Assembly (NCBI GenBank): GCA_045617725.1
Contig: JAZLJD010000028.1
Coordinates: 1 to 64,000 of the forward strand
Direction: 5' to 3'
Length of the DNA stretch: 64,000 nt
Source: JAZLJD01 sp045617725
GTDB lineage: Bacteria > Bacillota > Clostridia > Lachnospirales > Lachnospiraceae
The first letter of the stretch is position 1, and every line of letters starts with the position of its first letter. Shown one piece after another: positions 25,376 through 32,911 of this stretch. The notes under the pieces were generated by a model that was not told the origin of the DNA, searched no databases, and worked only from the letters and a program-made list of their open reading frames with translations. The position numbers were made by a program, and so were the translations under genes.

Positions 25376-25513
25376 GGCGGGCTTAAGAGACCCCAGCCAC
25401 TCGGCATTTGCCGAGCCGACCACCCCGGTCCAAACTTGCAGAAGAGACCTCTTCACGTTTCCTAAGGGTAGGAAATGTGCTTTTTTGCACATAGTATGCA
25501 TAGGAGGAGTTTT
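25376..25513 (+). promoter_or_regulatory. Hairpin-rich leader ahead of the largest minor pilin gene
   Basis: Four small stems in 100 nt: CTCGGC/GCCGAG (25400-25415), GAAGAG/CTCTTC (25441-25454), TTTCC/GGAAA (25458-25475) and TGTGC/GCACA around six Ts (25476-25491). They end just before GGAGGAG and ATG 25514. The spacing between pilins elsewhere is 13-26 bp, so this 138-bp gap is distinctive. Confidence 0.55.
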
Positions 25514-27553
25514 ATGAAACTTATGCAGATTCTCAGAAAATTTCATAGGAACAACAAAGGATCTTCACTTGTTGAAGTTCTTTGTGTTGTCGCAATTATG
25601 TCCATTGTGGGCACTTCCGTATGCGGCATGATGGTTGCCGGCGGGAATGGCTACCAGCGTGGCATGAAGGAAGCCGAGCTTCAGGAGAAGAGCCAGCTCG
25701 TAATTAATCAGATTAATGACCTTCTCATTGATTCGGTTTCGAATGTTACGTTTGCGAGCAACGAGCTTACTCTGACGGGCCCGACCAAGACGTACTACAT
25801 TAAGCTCGATGGCACGGATCTTAAGTATTCCGTGGATTCCGAGACGGAGATACTGGCAGATCACGTTACCGCTTTCTATGCCGATACATCTGAATTCTTA
25901 AGTAACGGCTCGGTTCGTGTTTCCCTGACGCTTGAGAGCCCCGATGCCAGCAGAACTTATACGGCCAGCTTCACCATTACAAGCCGTAACAGCATGATAT
26001 CCTCAAGCAGCGGCTTAAACAGCGCAGTACTTGTTGTCGAGAATGAATTTGTTGCAGAGCCCGGACAGACGATTGCGTTAGGTGCACATACGGTCGGCGT
26101 TCCCTGCAATATAAACTATACCATTTCCTCTACCGTGGCATCCGGTACACACATGGATACGAGCGGCAACTTAATTGTTGATAAAACCGAAACGAATTCC
26201 GCCATTTCCATTGTTGTGAAGGCAACGGATCCCACGAACGGAACGGTATACGACACGAAGACGGTTACGGTACTTGTAAGACGTGTGAATACCCTTAGTC
26301 TGAACGCTACCTTATCGGGAACGAATCAGATGAATGGTGCTCAGTACCTGATTAAGGCCGGCTACGGTGGTACGAACCTTGACAGAATTTACGGTTTAAG
26401 CAGTGATAATGATTACGTAAGTCCTTATGAAGTAAACTGGACTGCTACTATGAAGATCAACGGCTCGAATGTCAATGTGACTCCGTATCTTGACGTGGTT
26501 ACACAGAGTGGCAGCGGAGCAGGTGGTGCAACGTATTACTGCATCAAACTGAAACAGAACATGCCGGACAATTCCGAAATTACTATAACGGCAGAGGCCA
26601 AGCATCCCTTAGGTACCAACAAGACCGGAACGAACTACGGTTCGGTTAAGGGTGAGTGGAAGCTTAAGAAGACCGCATCGGCCTTTACTCCTTCCGGAAA
26701 CCCCATTAAGCGTGCTTCGGATGATTCTCTTGGTAGTTTCTCAAAATACAACGAAATTAAGGATTACATGATAGGTCACGGCTATGGCAACGGTAACTAC
26801 GGTGCCGGCAAGTATCATCGTTACCGTGAAATTGTCAGCATAAATCCGGACGGTACCTATAACTTCGGTGCATGGACGGAGTGGAGACCCAATCCTCAGA
26901 ATATTGCGGACATTGATATCAACCTGCGTCCTGCTGTATTGTCCTACGACTTTAATAAGGGCTACGAAATACAGGTAGCCGTAACGGTTGAGAAAGACGG
27001 TTACGTTGTATGGCCCATCCCGGGTGTGAAACCTTCCGGCTATAGCGATTACAGAAGTTCTTCGGACCCGAATCCGAACTACGACTACATTCTTGACGGT
27101 ATTGTAGAGCCCGTAACGGTTAACTTCAGCCTGAACAGCTGGGGCGGCAGTACCTTCAGTAAATTAGGAACGCCTTCCGCACCGCATGTGGTTTATGCGA
27201 ATTCCGGAAACCGTTATGAAGGCATATTGTTCTACTATGCAAATCATACCGCTTACAAGGAGGGCGAGCTTCATAACAAACTCCTCTACAAGATAGATGA
27301 GTGGAATGGTGGCAGCTGGACCAACAAGGGTGGCATGGATGAGAATGAGACGACACACGGCCGTGTAACGCAGAGCGGCAGCTGGTGTAGCGTAAGCCTC
27401 GAGAAAGGTCATACCTACCGCATTCGTGTTACCGCCAAGGATATTCAGTGCTATCGATACGAGTGGGGCTCCTATAATATCAAGGATAACCAGCGTTTCA
27501 ACCTTTATAACGATCTTACCGGCGACGGCTATATGTATGTAAAAGTACAGTAG
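25514..27553 (+). CDS. Very large minor pilin, probable tip adhesin (679 residues)
   Basis: Leader HRNNKG|SSLVE with Glu5, then the helix VLCVVAIMSIVGTSVCGMMVAG. After a pilin-like head (to about residue 160) there are Ser/Thr-rich beta segments resembling bacterial Ig-like repeats (TIALGAHTVGVPCNINYTISSTVASG...), then a Tyr/Gly/Trp-rich C-terminal region of about 280 residues. Modular, exposed and last in the operon, it fits a tip adhesin carried by a pilin stem. ATG 25514 follows AGGAGGAG; an in-frame ATG at 25475 lies in the leader hairpins. Confidence 0.8.
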   Translation: MKLMQILRKFHRNNKGSSLVEVLCVVAIMSIVGTSVCGMMVAGGNGYQRGMKEAELQEKSQLVINQINDLLIDSVSNVTFASNELTLTGPTKTYYIKLDGTDLKYSVDSETEILADHVTAFYADTSEFLSNGSVRVSLTLESPDASRTYTASFTITSRNSMISSSSGLNSAVLVVENEFVAEPGQTIALGAHTVGVPCNINYTISSTVASGTHMDTSGNLIVDKTETNSAISIVVKATDPTNGTVYDTKTVTVLVRRVNTLSLNATLSGTNQMNGAQYLIKAGYGGTNLDRIYGLSSDNDYVSPYEVNWTATMKINGSNVNVTPYLDVVTQSGSGAGGATYYCIKLKQNMPDNSEITITAEAKHPLGTNKTGTNYGSVKGEWKLKKTASAFTPSGNPIKRASDDSLGSFSKYNEIKDYMIGHGYGNGNYGAGKYHRYREIVSINPDGTYNFGAWTEWRPNPQNIADIDINLRPAVLSYDFNKGYEIQVAVTVEKDGYVVWPIPGVKPSGYSDYRSSSDPNPNYDYILDGIVEPVTVNFSLNSWGGSTFSKLGTPSAPHVVYANSGNRYEGILFYYANHTAYKEGELHNKLLYKIDEWNGGSWTNKGGMDENETTHGRVTQSGSWCSVSLEKGHTYRIRVTAKDIQCYRYEWGSYNIKDNQRFNLYNDLTGDGYMYVKVQ

Positions 27554-27768
27554 ACTAATGGGGACGGGGGTTTCTGTCACAGTGAAGTGATAAAGCGACC
27601 CGACCGGATAACTGCATATGAAGATATAACAAAAGCGTCTGACACAGGAGTAGTTGGCTTAACAACTACGGACCTTCGTGTCAGACGCTTTTTAGTTTTT
27701 TTATGCAGGTTATCCGATTCGGTCGCTTTATCACTTCACTGTGACAGAAACCCCCGTCCCCGTTAGTC
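27553..27768. repeat. 216-bp palindromic element (paired REP/MITE-like) around a terminator
   Basis: The left arm (27553-27617) and right arm (27703-27768) are inverted copies over about 64 bp with only a few mismatches; both contain GGGGACGGGGGTTTCTGTCA near their outer ends. The outer GGGGACGG...TCTGTCACA words resemble the clostridial repeats often linked to REP-associated (Y1) transposases, but no transposase is present. A terminator hairpin occupies the centre. Confidence 0.85.
27631..27700 (+). terminator. Terminator of the type IV pilus operon
   Basis: AAAAGCGTCTGACAC (27631-27645) pairs with GTGTCAGACGCTTTT (27678-27692), with an inner GTAGTTG/CAACTAC stem, followed by TTTAGTTTTTTT. 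The A-rich 5' side could also stop transcription on the other strand. Confidence 0.92.
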
Positions 27769-27793
27769 TCCCAAGTAGTCTGCGAAATTTTTC

Positions 27794-27822
27794 TTGCGTC
27801 TTACAAATTTATAGTGTATAGT
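27794..27822 (+). promoter_or_regulatory. Probable topA promoter
   Basis: TTGCGT (27794-27799), 17-nt spacer, TATAGT (27817-27822), about 62 bp before the topA ATG and just outside the palindromic element. Confidence 0.55.
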
Positions 27823-27884
27823 TTGAACCATGTCGTATAAAAAAGAGTGACATATAAGTAGAAACAGCTTTAAAAGGGGTCGAA

Positions 27885-29894
27885 ATGGCTAAATATTTAG
27901 TTATTGTGGAGTCACCTGCCAAGGTGAAGACAATCAAGAAATTTTTGGGCAACAACTATGAAGTGGCAGCCAGCAATGGTCATGTCCGCGATCTTCCAAA
28001 GTCTACGCTAGGCATTGACGTAGACGGAGATTATGAGCCCAAGTATATTACTATTCGCGGAAAGGGTGATGTTCTGGCCGCACTTCGTAAGGAAGTGAAG
28101 AAGGCAGATAAGATTTATCTCGCAACCGACCCTGACCGTGAAGGAGAGGCAATCAGCTGGCATCTTATGGAAGCACTAAAGCTTCAGGACAAGAAAGTCA
28201 GCCGTATTACTTTTAACGAAATTACCCAGACCGCAGTCAAGGAATCCTTAAAGAATCCCCGCGAGATTGACATGGATATGGTAGATGCCCAGCAGGCACG
28301 CCGTATGCTGGACCGTATGGTTGGTTACAAAATTTCCCCGCTTCTGTGGACCAAAATCAAGCGTGGACTTTCCGCCGGCCGTGTGCAGTCCGTAGCACTC
28401 CGTATTATCTGCGACCGCGAGGAGGAGATTGCAGCGTTCATTCCCGAAGAGTACTGGACCCTCGATGCTCAGTTTGAAATGAATGGCTCCAAAAAGCCCG
28501 TTACCGCTTCCTTCTATGGCAGCAAGGGCAAAAAACAAGAGCTGAAAGGGGAGTCGGAACTCAAAAAGGTTCTGTCCTGCATCGAAGGCGCTGAATTTAC
28601 GATTACCGATGTGAAGATGAGCGAGCGTACGCGTTCCAATCCGCTTCCTTTTACCACCTCTACATTGCAGCAGGAGGCCAGCAAGGTCCTCAATTTCTCC
28701 ACACAGAAGACCATGCGTGTTGCGCAGCAGCTTTATGAAGGCGTTGATATCGGCAAGGGCCAGATGGTCGGTCTCATCACCTACCTTCGTACGGATTCCA
28801 CACGAGTTTCCGAGGAAGCACGCACCATGGCCGCCGAGTTTATCAAGGCCAATTACGGCGAGGAGTATCTTGCCGGGGAATCCAAGGAGAAAAAGAACGG
28901 CCAGAAGATTCAGGATGCGCATGAGGCAATTCGTCCTACCGAACTTAAGCGTCGTCCCGAGGAATTAAAGGATGTTCTTTCGCGCGAGCAGTATCGTCTT
29001 TATCAGCTGATTTGGAAGCGTTTTGCGGCCAGCCAGATGGCCAACGCCCGTTTTGATACCGTAACCACAAAACTGGAGTGTGGTGATTACGAATTCCACG
29101 CAGCTGCCCAGAAGGAGCAGTTCGACGGCTTTTTGAAGGTTTACAAGGACAGCGAGGAGGAAGACACCAACCAGAACGTGTCTTTGTTCAAGGTGGCCAA
29201 AAACGATACACTCACCCCGTCCGAGCTTTCGCCCAAGCAGCATTTTACACAGCCGCCGCAGCACTACACGGAGGCAAGCCTGGTACGAGCCATGGAGGAA
29301 CTGGGCATAGGCCGTCCTTCCACATATTCGCCCACCATCACGACCATCCTCGCAAGACATTATATTGTCAAGGAGAATCGAAATCTGTACGTTTCCGAGC
29401 TGGGTGAGGCCGTTAACAAGATGATGAAGGAAGCATTCCCCTCCATCGTGGACGTCAACTTTACCGCAATGATGGAAGGTCTTCTCGACTGCGTCGGCGA
29501 GGGCACCGTCAGCTACAAAACGGTTCTCCAGAATTTCTATCCGGACCTCGATGCCGCTGTAACCGAGGCCGAAAAGGAGCTTTCCGAGATCCGCATCGCA
29601 GACGAAGAATCCGATGTGGTATGCGATCTCTGCGGCAGAAAAATGGTATACAAGTACGGCCCTCACGGCAAGTTCCTTGCCTGCCCCGGCTTCCCGGAGT
29701 GTAAGAACACCAAAACCGTACTCGAGCATATTGGCGTTGCCTGCCCCAAGTGTGGGGAGGATATCGTAGTCAGAAAGACCCGCAAGGGCCGCCGCTACTA
29801 CGGCTGTATCAACAATCCGACCTGCGACTTCATGAGCTGGGTGAAACCGGTTCCCGGAATGACTGCAGAAGAGGCAGCTCGCGTAGGAGAGTAA
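27885..29894 (+). CDS. topA: DNA topoisomerase I
   Basis: 669 residues. TOPRIM domain MAKYLVIVESPAKVKTI with acidic triad DPDREGEAISW; catalytic tyrosine in GLITYLRTDSTRVS. The C-terminus has two CxxC zinc knuckle modules (CDLCGRK...CPGFPEC and CPKCGED...CINNPTC). It relaxes negative supercoils through a 5'-phosphotyrosine link. In many Firmicutes topA follows dprA directly; here the pilus operon lies between them. Good RBS (GGGG) and a promoter-like sequence upstream. Confidence 0.98.
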   Translation: MAKYLVIVESPAKVKTIKKFLGNNYEVAASNGHVRDLPKSTLGIDVDGDYEPKYITIRGKGDVLAALRKEVKKADKIYLATDPDREGEAISWHLMEALKLQDKKVSRITFNEITQTAVKESLKNPREIDMDMVDAQQARRMLDRMVGYKISPLLWTKIKRGLSAGRVQSVALRIICDREEEIAAFIPEEYWTLDAQFEMNGSKKPVTASFYGSKGKKQELKGESELKKVLSCIEGAEFTITDVKMSERTRSNPLPFTTSTLQQEASKVLNFSTQKTMRVAQQLYEGVDIGKGQMVGLITYLRTDSTRVSEEARTMAAEFIKANYGEEYLAGESKEKKNGQKIQDAHEAIRPTELKRRPEELKDVLSREQYRLYQLIWKRFAASQMANARFDTVTTKLECGDYEFHAAAQKEQFDGFLKVYKDSEEEDTNQNVSLFKVAKNDTLTPSELSPKQHFTQPPQHYTEASLVRAMEELGIGRPSTYSPTITTILARHYIVKENRNLYVSELGEAVNKMMKEAFPSIVDVNFTAMMEGLLDCVGEGTVSYKTVLQNFYPDLDAAVTEAEKELSEIRIADEESDVVCDLCGRKMVYKYGPHGKFLACPGFPECKNTKTVLEHIGVACPKCGEDIVVRKTRKGRRYYGCINNPTCDFMSWVKPVPGMTAEEAARVGE

Positions 29895-29923
29895 TTCGGA
29901 GGAACCACCGCACCACCAGCGGA

Positions 29924-30135
29924 CTGCGGACCACCGCCTGACCTGTGCACCCCAACCGAAATGGAGGCTCCAATTGAAACTGCGGACCACCGCCTGGCCA
30001 GTGCACCCCAACCGAAATGGAGACTCCAATTGAAACTGCGGACTACCGCCTGGCCTGTGCACTTCACCGAAATGGAGGCTCCAATTGAAACTGCGGATCA
30101 CCGCCTGGCCTGTGCACTTCAACCGAATTGCAGCC
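29924..30135. repeat. 56-bp tandem repeat, about 4 copies
   Basis: CTGCGGACCACCGCCTG begins units at 29924, 29980, 30036 and 30091 (spacing 56, 56, 55). Each includes TGCACCCCAACCGAAATGG (or CACTTCACC/CACTTCAACC) and CTCCAATTGAAA. Confidence 0.92.
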
Positions 30136-30180
30136 CCCAACTACCTCCAAAAAAACTGAATATTCTATGAGCTTGTAAGC

Positions 30181-30221
30181 ACAAGAACAATTGTCAAAAA
30201 ATAAGACGAATTGTCTCTTGT
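30181..30221. promoter_or_regulatory. Imperfect palindrome upstream of codY
   Basis: ACAAGA-ACAATT (30181-30192) pairs with AATTGT-C-TCTTGT (30209-30221) with one bulged C. It may be the topA terminator (TACTTATATTTTTC follows) or an operator. Confidence 0.4.
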
Positions 30222-30236
30222 ACTTATATTTTTCGA

Positions 30237-30251
30237 AATTTTGCGAAAACT
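30237..30251. promoter_or_regulatory. CodY-box-like site upstream of codY
   Basis: AATTTTGCGAAAACT differs at 3 of 15 positions from the CodY consensus AATTTTCWGAAAATT. It lies about 140 bp before the codY start, a reasonable place for autoregulation. Confidence 0.45.
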
Positions 30252-30392
30252 AGTACTTTTTTCACTGTTGCTTTGTCTTTTTCTCTGATACTATTAACTA
30301 TATTGGTGGAAGTAAGTAATCCGTAGCAATTACGCATAAGTGCAGCGGAAGCTAAATATACCGGATTGCGGAATACGAAATGTGGGGACAGA

Positions 30393-31178
30393 GTGAGTAG
30401 TATTCAATTATTGGACAAGACCCGAAAAATCGGGCAACTCTTGCATTACAACAAGAGCAGCAAGGTAGTTTTTAACGATATCTGCGCAGTTATGCGGGAT
30501 ATTGTGAATTCTAATGTCATGGTGATCAGCCGTAAGGGCAAGGTGCTGGGCGCTGCAGGGAGCAGCAAGATTCCCGCACTGACTGAACTTGTTACCGAAA
30601 CAGTCGGCGAATTCATTGATATCAGTTTGAATGAACGCTTTTTGGGCGTTCTGTCGACCAAAGAGGATGTGAAGCTGTCGACGCTGGGCTTCTCTGAGGA
30701 GGGCGGTGCCGGTTACATCGCAGTGGTTACGCCCATCATCATAGCCGGCGAGAGACTGGGTACCCTGTTTATTTATCGCAAGGATCACGGCTATGACATC
30801 GACGATGTAATTCTGTGCGAGTACGGCACCACGGTTGTGGGCCTTGAAATGATGCGTGCGGTCAACGAGGAATCCGAAGAGGAAGCCAGAAAGCTGAGTG
30901 TTGTGAAGAGTGCAGTGAACACGCTTTCCTATTCAGAAATGGAAGCTATCATTCACATCTTTGAAGAACTGGGCGAATGCGAAGGCATTTTGGTAGCCAG
31001 CAAGATTGCAGACCGTGTCGGCATTACGCGATCGGTTATCGTGAATGCCCTGCGTAAGTTTGAATCGGCAGGCGTGCTGGAATCACGGTCCTCGGGCATG
31101 AAGGGCACTTACATCAAGGTCTTGAACGATGCCGTGTATGATGTAATCCGCGAGCTCAAAGCGACACGCTTCAACTAG
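30393..31178 (+). CDS. codY: GTP- and branched-chain-amino-acid-sensing repressor CodY
   Basis: 261 residues from GTG 30393 (GGGGACA upstream; start reads MSSIQLLDKTRKIGQLL, aligning with the CodY N-terminus). An in-frame TTG at 30366 would add nine unconserved residues. The N-terminal GAF domain senses Ile/Leu/Val; the C-terminal winged helix carries SKIADRVGITRSVIVNALRKFESAGVLESRSSGMKGTYIKVLN. A global repressor of nutrient, motility and competence genes. Placed between topA and flgB as in many clostridia. Confidence 0.97.
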   Translation: MSSIQLLDKTRKIGQLLHYNKSSKVVFNDICAVMRDIVNSNVMVISRKGKVLGAAGSSKIPALTELVTETVGEFIDISLNERFLGVLSTKEDVKLSTLGFSEEGGAGYIAVVTPIIIAGERLGTLFIYRKDHGYDIDDVILCEYGTTVVGLEMMRAVNEESEEEARKLSVVKSAVNTLSYSEMEAIIHIFEELGECEGILVASKIADRVGITRSVIVNALRKFESAGVLESRSSGMKGTYIKVLNDAVYDVIRELKATRFN

Positions 31179-31285
31179 TCCATCGTTTCCTAAATAACTA
31201 TACCGTTTACGAAGTAAGTCATAAGATGGCCTAAAGTATTGTGCATTTGTGGCCGAAATATAGGTTACATGCTGGACCCGGAACC

Positions 31286-31600
31286 ATTCATTGCCGGAAA
31301 CACCGGAAAAGCGTGATCCCGGCAACGGGAAGTGCGACACCGAAGGCAATTCATTGCTGAAAACACCGGAAAAGCGCAATCCCGGCAACGGGAAGTGCGA
31401 CACCGAAGGCAATTCATTGCTGAAAACACCGGGAAAGCGTGATTCCGGCAACGGGAAGTGCGACACCGAAGGCAATTCATTGCCGGAAACACCAAAAAAG
31501 CGCGATCCCGGCAACGGGAAGCGCGACACCGAAGGCAATTCATTAGCGGAAACACCGGGAAAACGCGATCCCGGCAACGGGAAGCGCGATATCCAAAGCA
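31286..31600. repeat. 63-bp tandem repeat, 5 copies
   Basis: ATTCATTGCCGGAAACACC-type starts lie at 31286, 31349, 31412, 31475 and 31538, exactly 63 bp apart. Each unit holds CCGGCAACGGGAAG and GCGACACCGAAGGCAATTC. Because 63 is divisible by 3 both strands stay open through the array. Confidence 0.94.
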
Positions 31601-31769
31601 ATGTTTGAGGATAGGCATACCGAAAGCGTAAAATTGAGAATAGTACATCGAGAAGCGCCAGGATGGCGATGCTCGATGACGAATTCGCTGCTGCGGCGGA
31701 AGGTTTTACGGCGAGAAGAAGCAATTTCACTGAACTCGATGAAAATTAACTTGAAAAAGAGCTCAAAAT

Positions 31770-31806
31770 GACATCGAGAAAGCATGAATTGACTGAACTC
31801 GATGTC
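31770..31806. repeat. Dispersed hairpin element, GACATCGAG stem
   Basis: GACATCGAG (31770-31778) and CTCGATGTC (31798-31806) form a perfect 9-bp stem with a 19-nt loop. A shorter relative (CATCGAG...CTCGATG) lies at 31646-31678. Confidence 0.75.
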
Positions 31807-31892
31807 GAAAAGTTATGTAAACCAGCGACGGAGCAACGAAACACCCAAATCTCTCGAAATTCGATGTTAGAATAGTTATGTAAACCGCAGCG

Positions 31893-32012
31893 GAGCGACG
31901 GATACCGCAACGGAGCGACGGATACCGCGGCAGAGCGACGGATACCACGACGGAGCGACGGATACCGCGACAGAGCGACGGATACCGCGGCAGGGCGACG
32001 GATACCGAGACG
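31893..32012. repeat. 20-bp tandem repeat, 6 copies
   Basis: GAGCGACGGATACCGC plus four variable bases, starting at 31893, 31913, 31933, 31953, 31973 and 31993 (last copy begins GGG). Confidence 0.93.
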
Positions 32013-32262
32013 GCGACGCAACAGAAAGGGCAGACCGCGAAATCTCTCCGAATCAGGCGGGCAGCCCCCCCGAATTTCCTGAACTCGGCGCTGAAAGAGG
32101 TTATGTAAACCGCCCCGGCACACACCACCCATTGTATGCGCCCTAAAAGGGGCACCCCATATGTAGCTACGGTTGGTTGCGCGAGGTAACATAACTTGGA
32201 GAGGACCCAAGCTGCTTTTTCATAATAGACGAACTGAATAAGACAAAGGATTGCCATAAAGT

Positions 32263-32302
32263 AAAGGGATTTATTGAATTCATCAATAAATCCCTTTTTT
32301 GC
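32263..32302 (+). terminator. Strong plus-strand terminator with no gene upstream
   Basis: AAAGGGATTTATTGA (32263-32277) pairs perfectly with TCAATAAATCCCTTT (32283-32297), 5-nt loop, then a six-T run beginning at the stem end. The nearest plus-strand gene, codY, ends over 1 kb upstream. Confidence 0.9.
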
Positions 32303-32425
32303 TCTCAGATTTACATAAGATTTTTCATAATTTTTGCAGTCCTTAAATAAGTACAAAAAATCAAACATATAGTGCCACTGCTTAAGACAGGACACTACAT
32401 AATGTGGTTTTTTACTGCGGAAGAC

Positions 32426-32453
32426 TTGTTTTTTTCTTGAAATTCTCTATAAT
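32426..32453 (+). promoter_or_regulatory. Sigma-A promoter of the fla/che operon
   Basis: TTGTTT (32426-32431), 16-nt spacer, perfect TATAAT (32448-32453), about 50 bp before the flgB start. Confidence 0.7.
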
Positions 32454-32504
32454 GAAATACAGTAGGTTAAATGGGTTAACTATGCTTATTTAGGAGGAAT
32501 TCCC

Positions 32505-32900
32505 ATGATTAATACGAATGTTTTTGATTATATCGGCGTTTTGGGCAGGGCGGCAGATGCGTCCTGGCTTAGAGACGAACTCATCAACAACAATATTGCG
32601 AATGTGTCCACGCCGGGCTACAAGCGACAGGATACGAACTTCGAGGACGAGTTCAAGCGCGCCCTGAGCCGCCAGAACTTTGAACCCATGGATACGAAGG
32701 TGCGCCGCCTCGCGACCGATCTTGCCTCCGTTTCCGTGAAGGCGTATACCGACGGACGGAATGTTTCGTACCGCGTGGACGGCAATAATGTTGACATAGA
32801 TACCGAGAACGTAATGTTGGCCAAAAACCAAATCAAGTACCAGGGACTCACGCAGGCGATTGCGCAGGAGTTCTCGAACCTGTCGATGGTTATGAAGTAA
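32505..32900 (+). CDS. flgB: Flagellar basal-body rod protein FlgB
   Basis: 131 residues. The N-terminal rod signature (LRDELINNNIANVSTPGYKRQDTNFEDEF) and C-terminal coiled segment are those of FlgB, proximal rod. It is exported by the flagellar type III system. AGGAGGA RBS. First gene of an operon running to the window's right edge, preceded by a sigma-A promoter. Confidence 0.96.
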   Translation: MINTNVFDYIGVLGRAADASWLRDELINNNIANVSTPGYKRQDTNFEDEFKRALSRQNFEPMDTKVRRLATDLASVSVKAYTDGRNVSYRVDGNNVDIDTENVMLAKNQIKYQGLTQAIAQEFSNLSMVMK

Positions 32901-32911
32901 GGAGGTAGCGT

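Larger units (their letters stand above)
29895..30392. other. 498-bp gap between topA and codY: 56-bp array, stem-loop, CodY-box-like site
   Basis: After topA a 56-bp tandem array (29924-30135) is followed by an imperfect 12-bp stem-loop (30181-30221), a CodY-box-like sequence (30237-30251) and an AT-rich stretch with several weak promoter-like words. No gene is seen. Confidence 0.7.
31179..32504. other. 1.3-kb repeat-rich region between codY and the flagellar operon
   Basis: Contents: 63-bp array (31286-31600), CATCG hairpins (31645-31679 and 31770-31806), three TTATGTAAACC motifs (31813, 31876, 32101), 20-bp array (31893-32012), a terminator (32263-32302) and the flagellar promoter (32426-32453). 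Long open frames on both strands follow the repeats and are not supported as genes. Confidence 0.8.

Noticed and set aside
31291..31608. Plus-strand 105-codon frame over the 63-bp array
   Set aside because: Begins with TTG lacking an RBS; open only because the period is divisible by three. Kept as a low-level finding, not a gene.
31746..32395. Long minus-strand open frames through the region between codY and flgB (also 31083-31730)
   Set aside because: They run through 63-bp and 20-bp arrays, have no RBS, overlap the terminator or the end of codY, and their products are repeat artefacts.
32431..32450. CodY box in the flagellar promoter spacer (TTTTTCTTGAAATTC)
   Set aside because: Six mismatches to the 15-bp consensus; too weak to claim.
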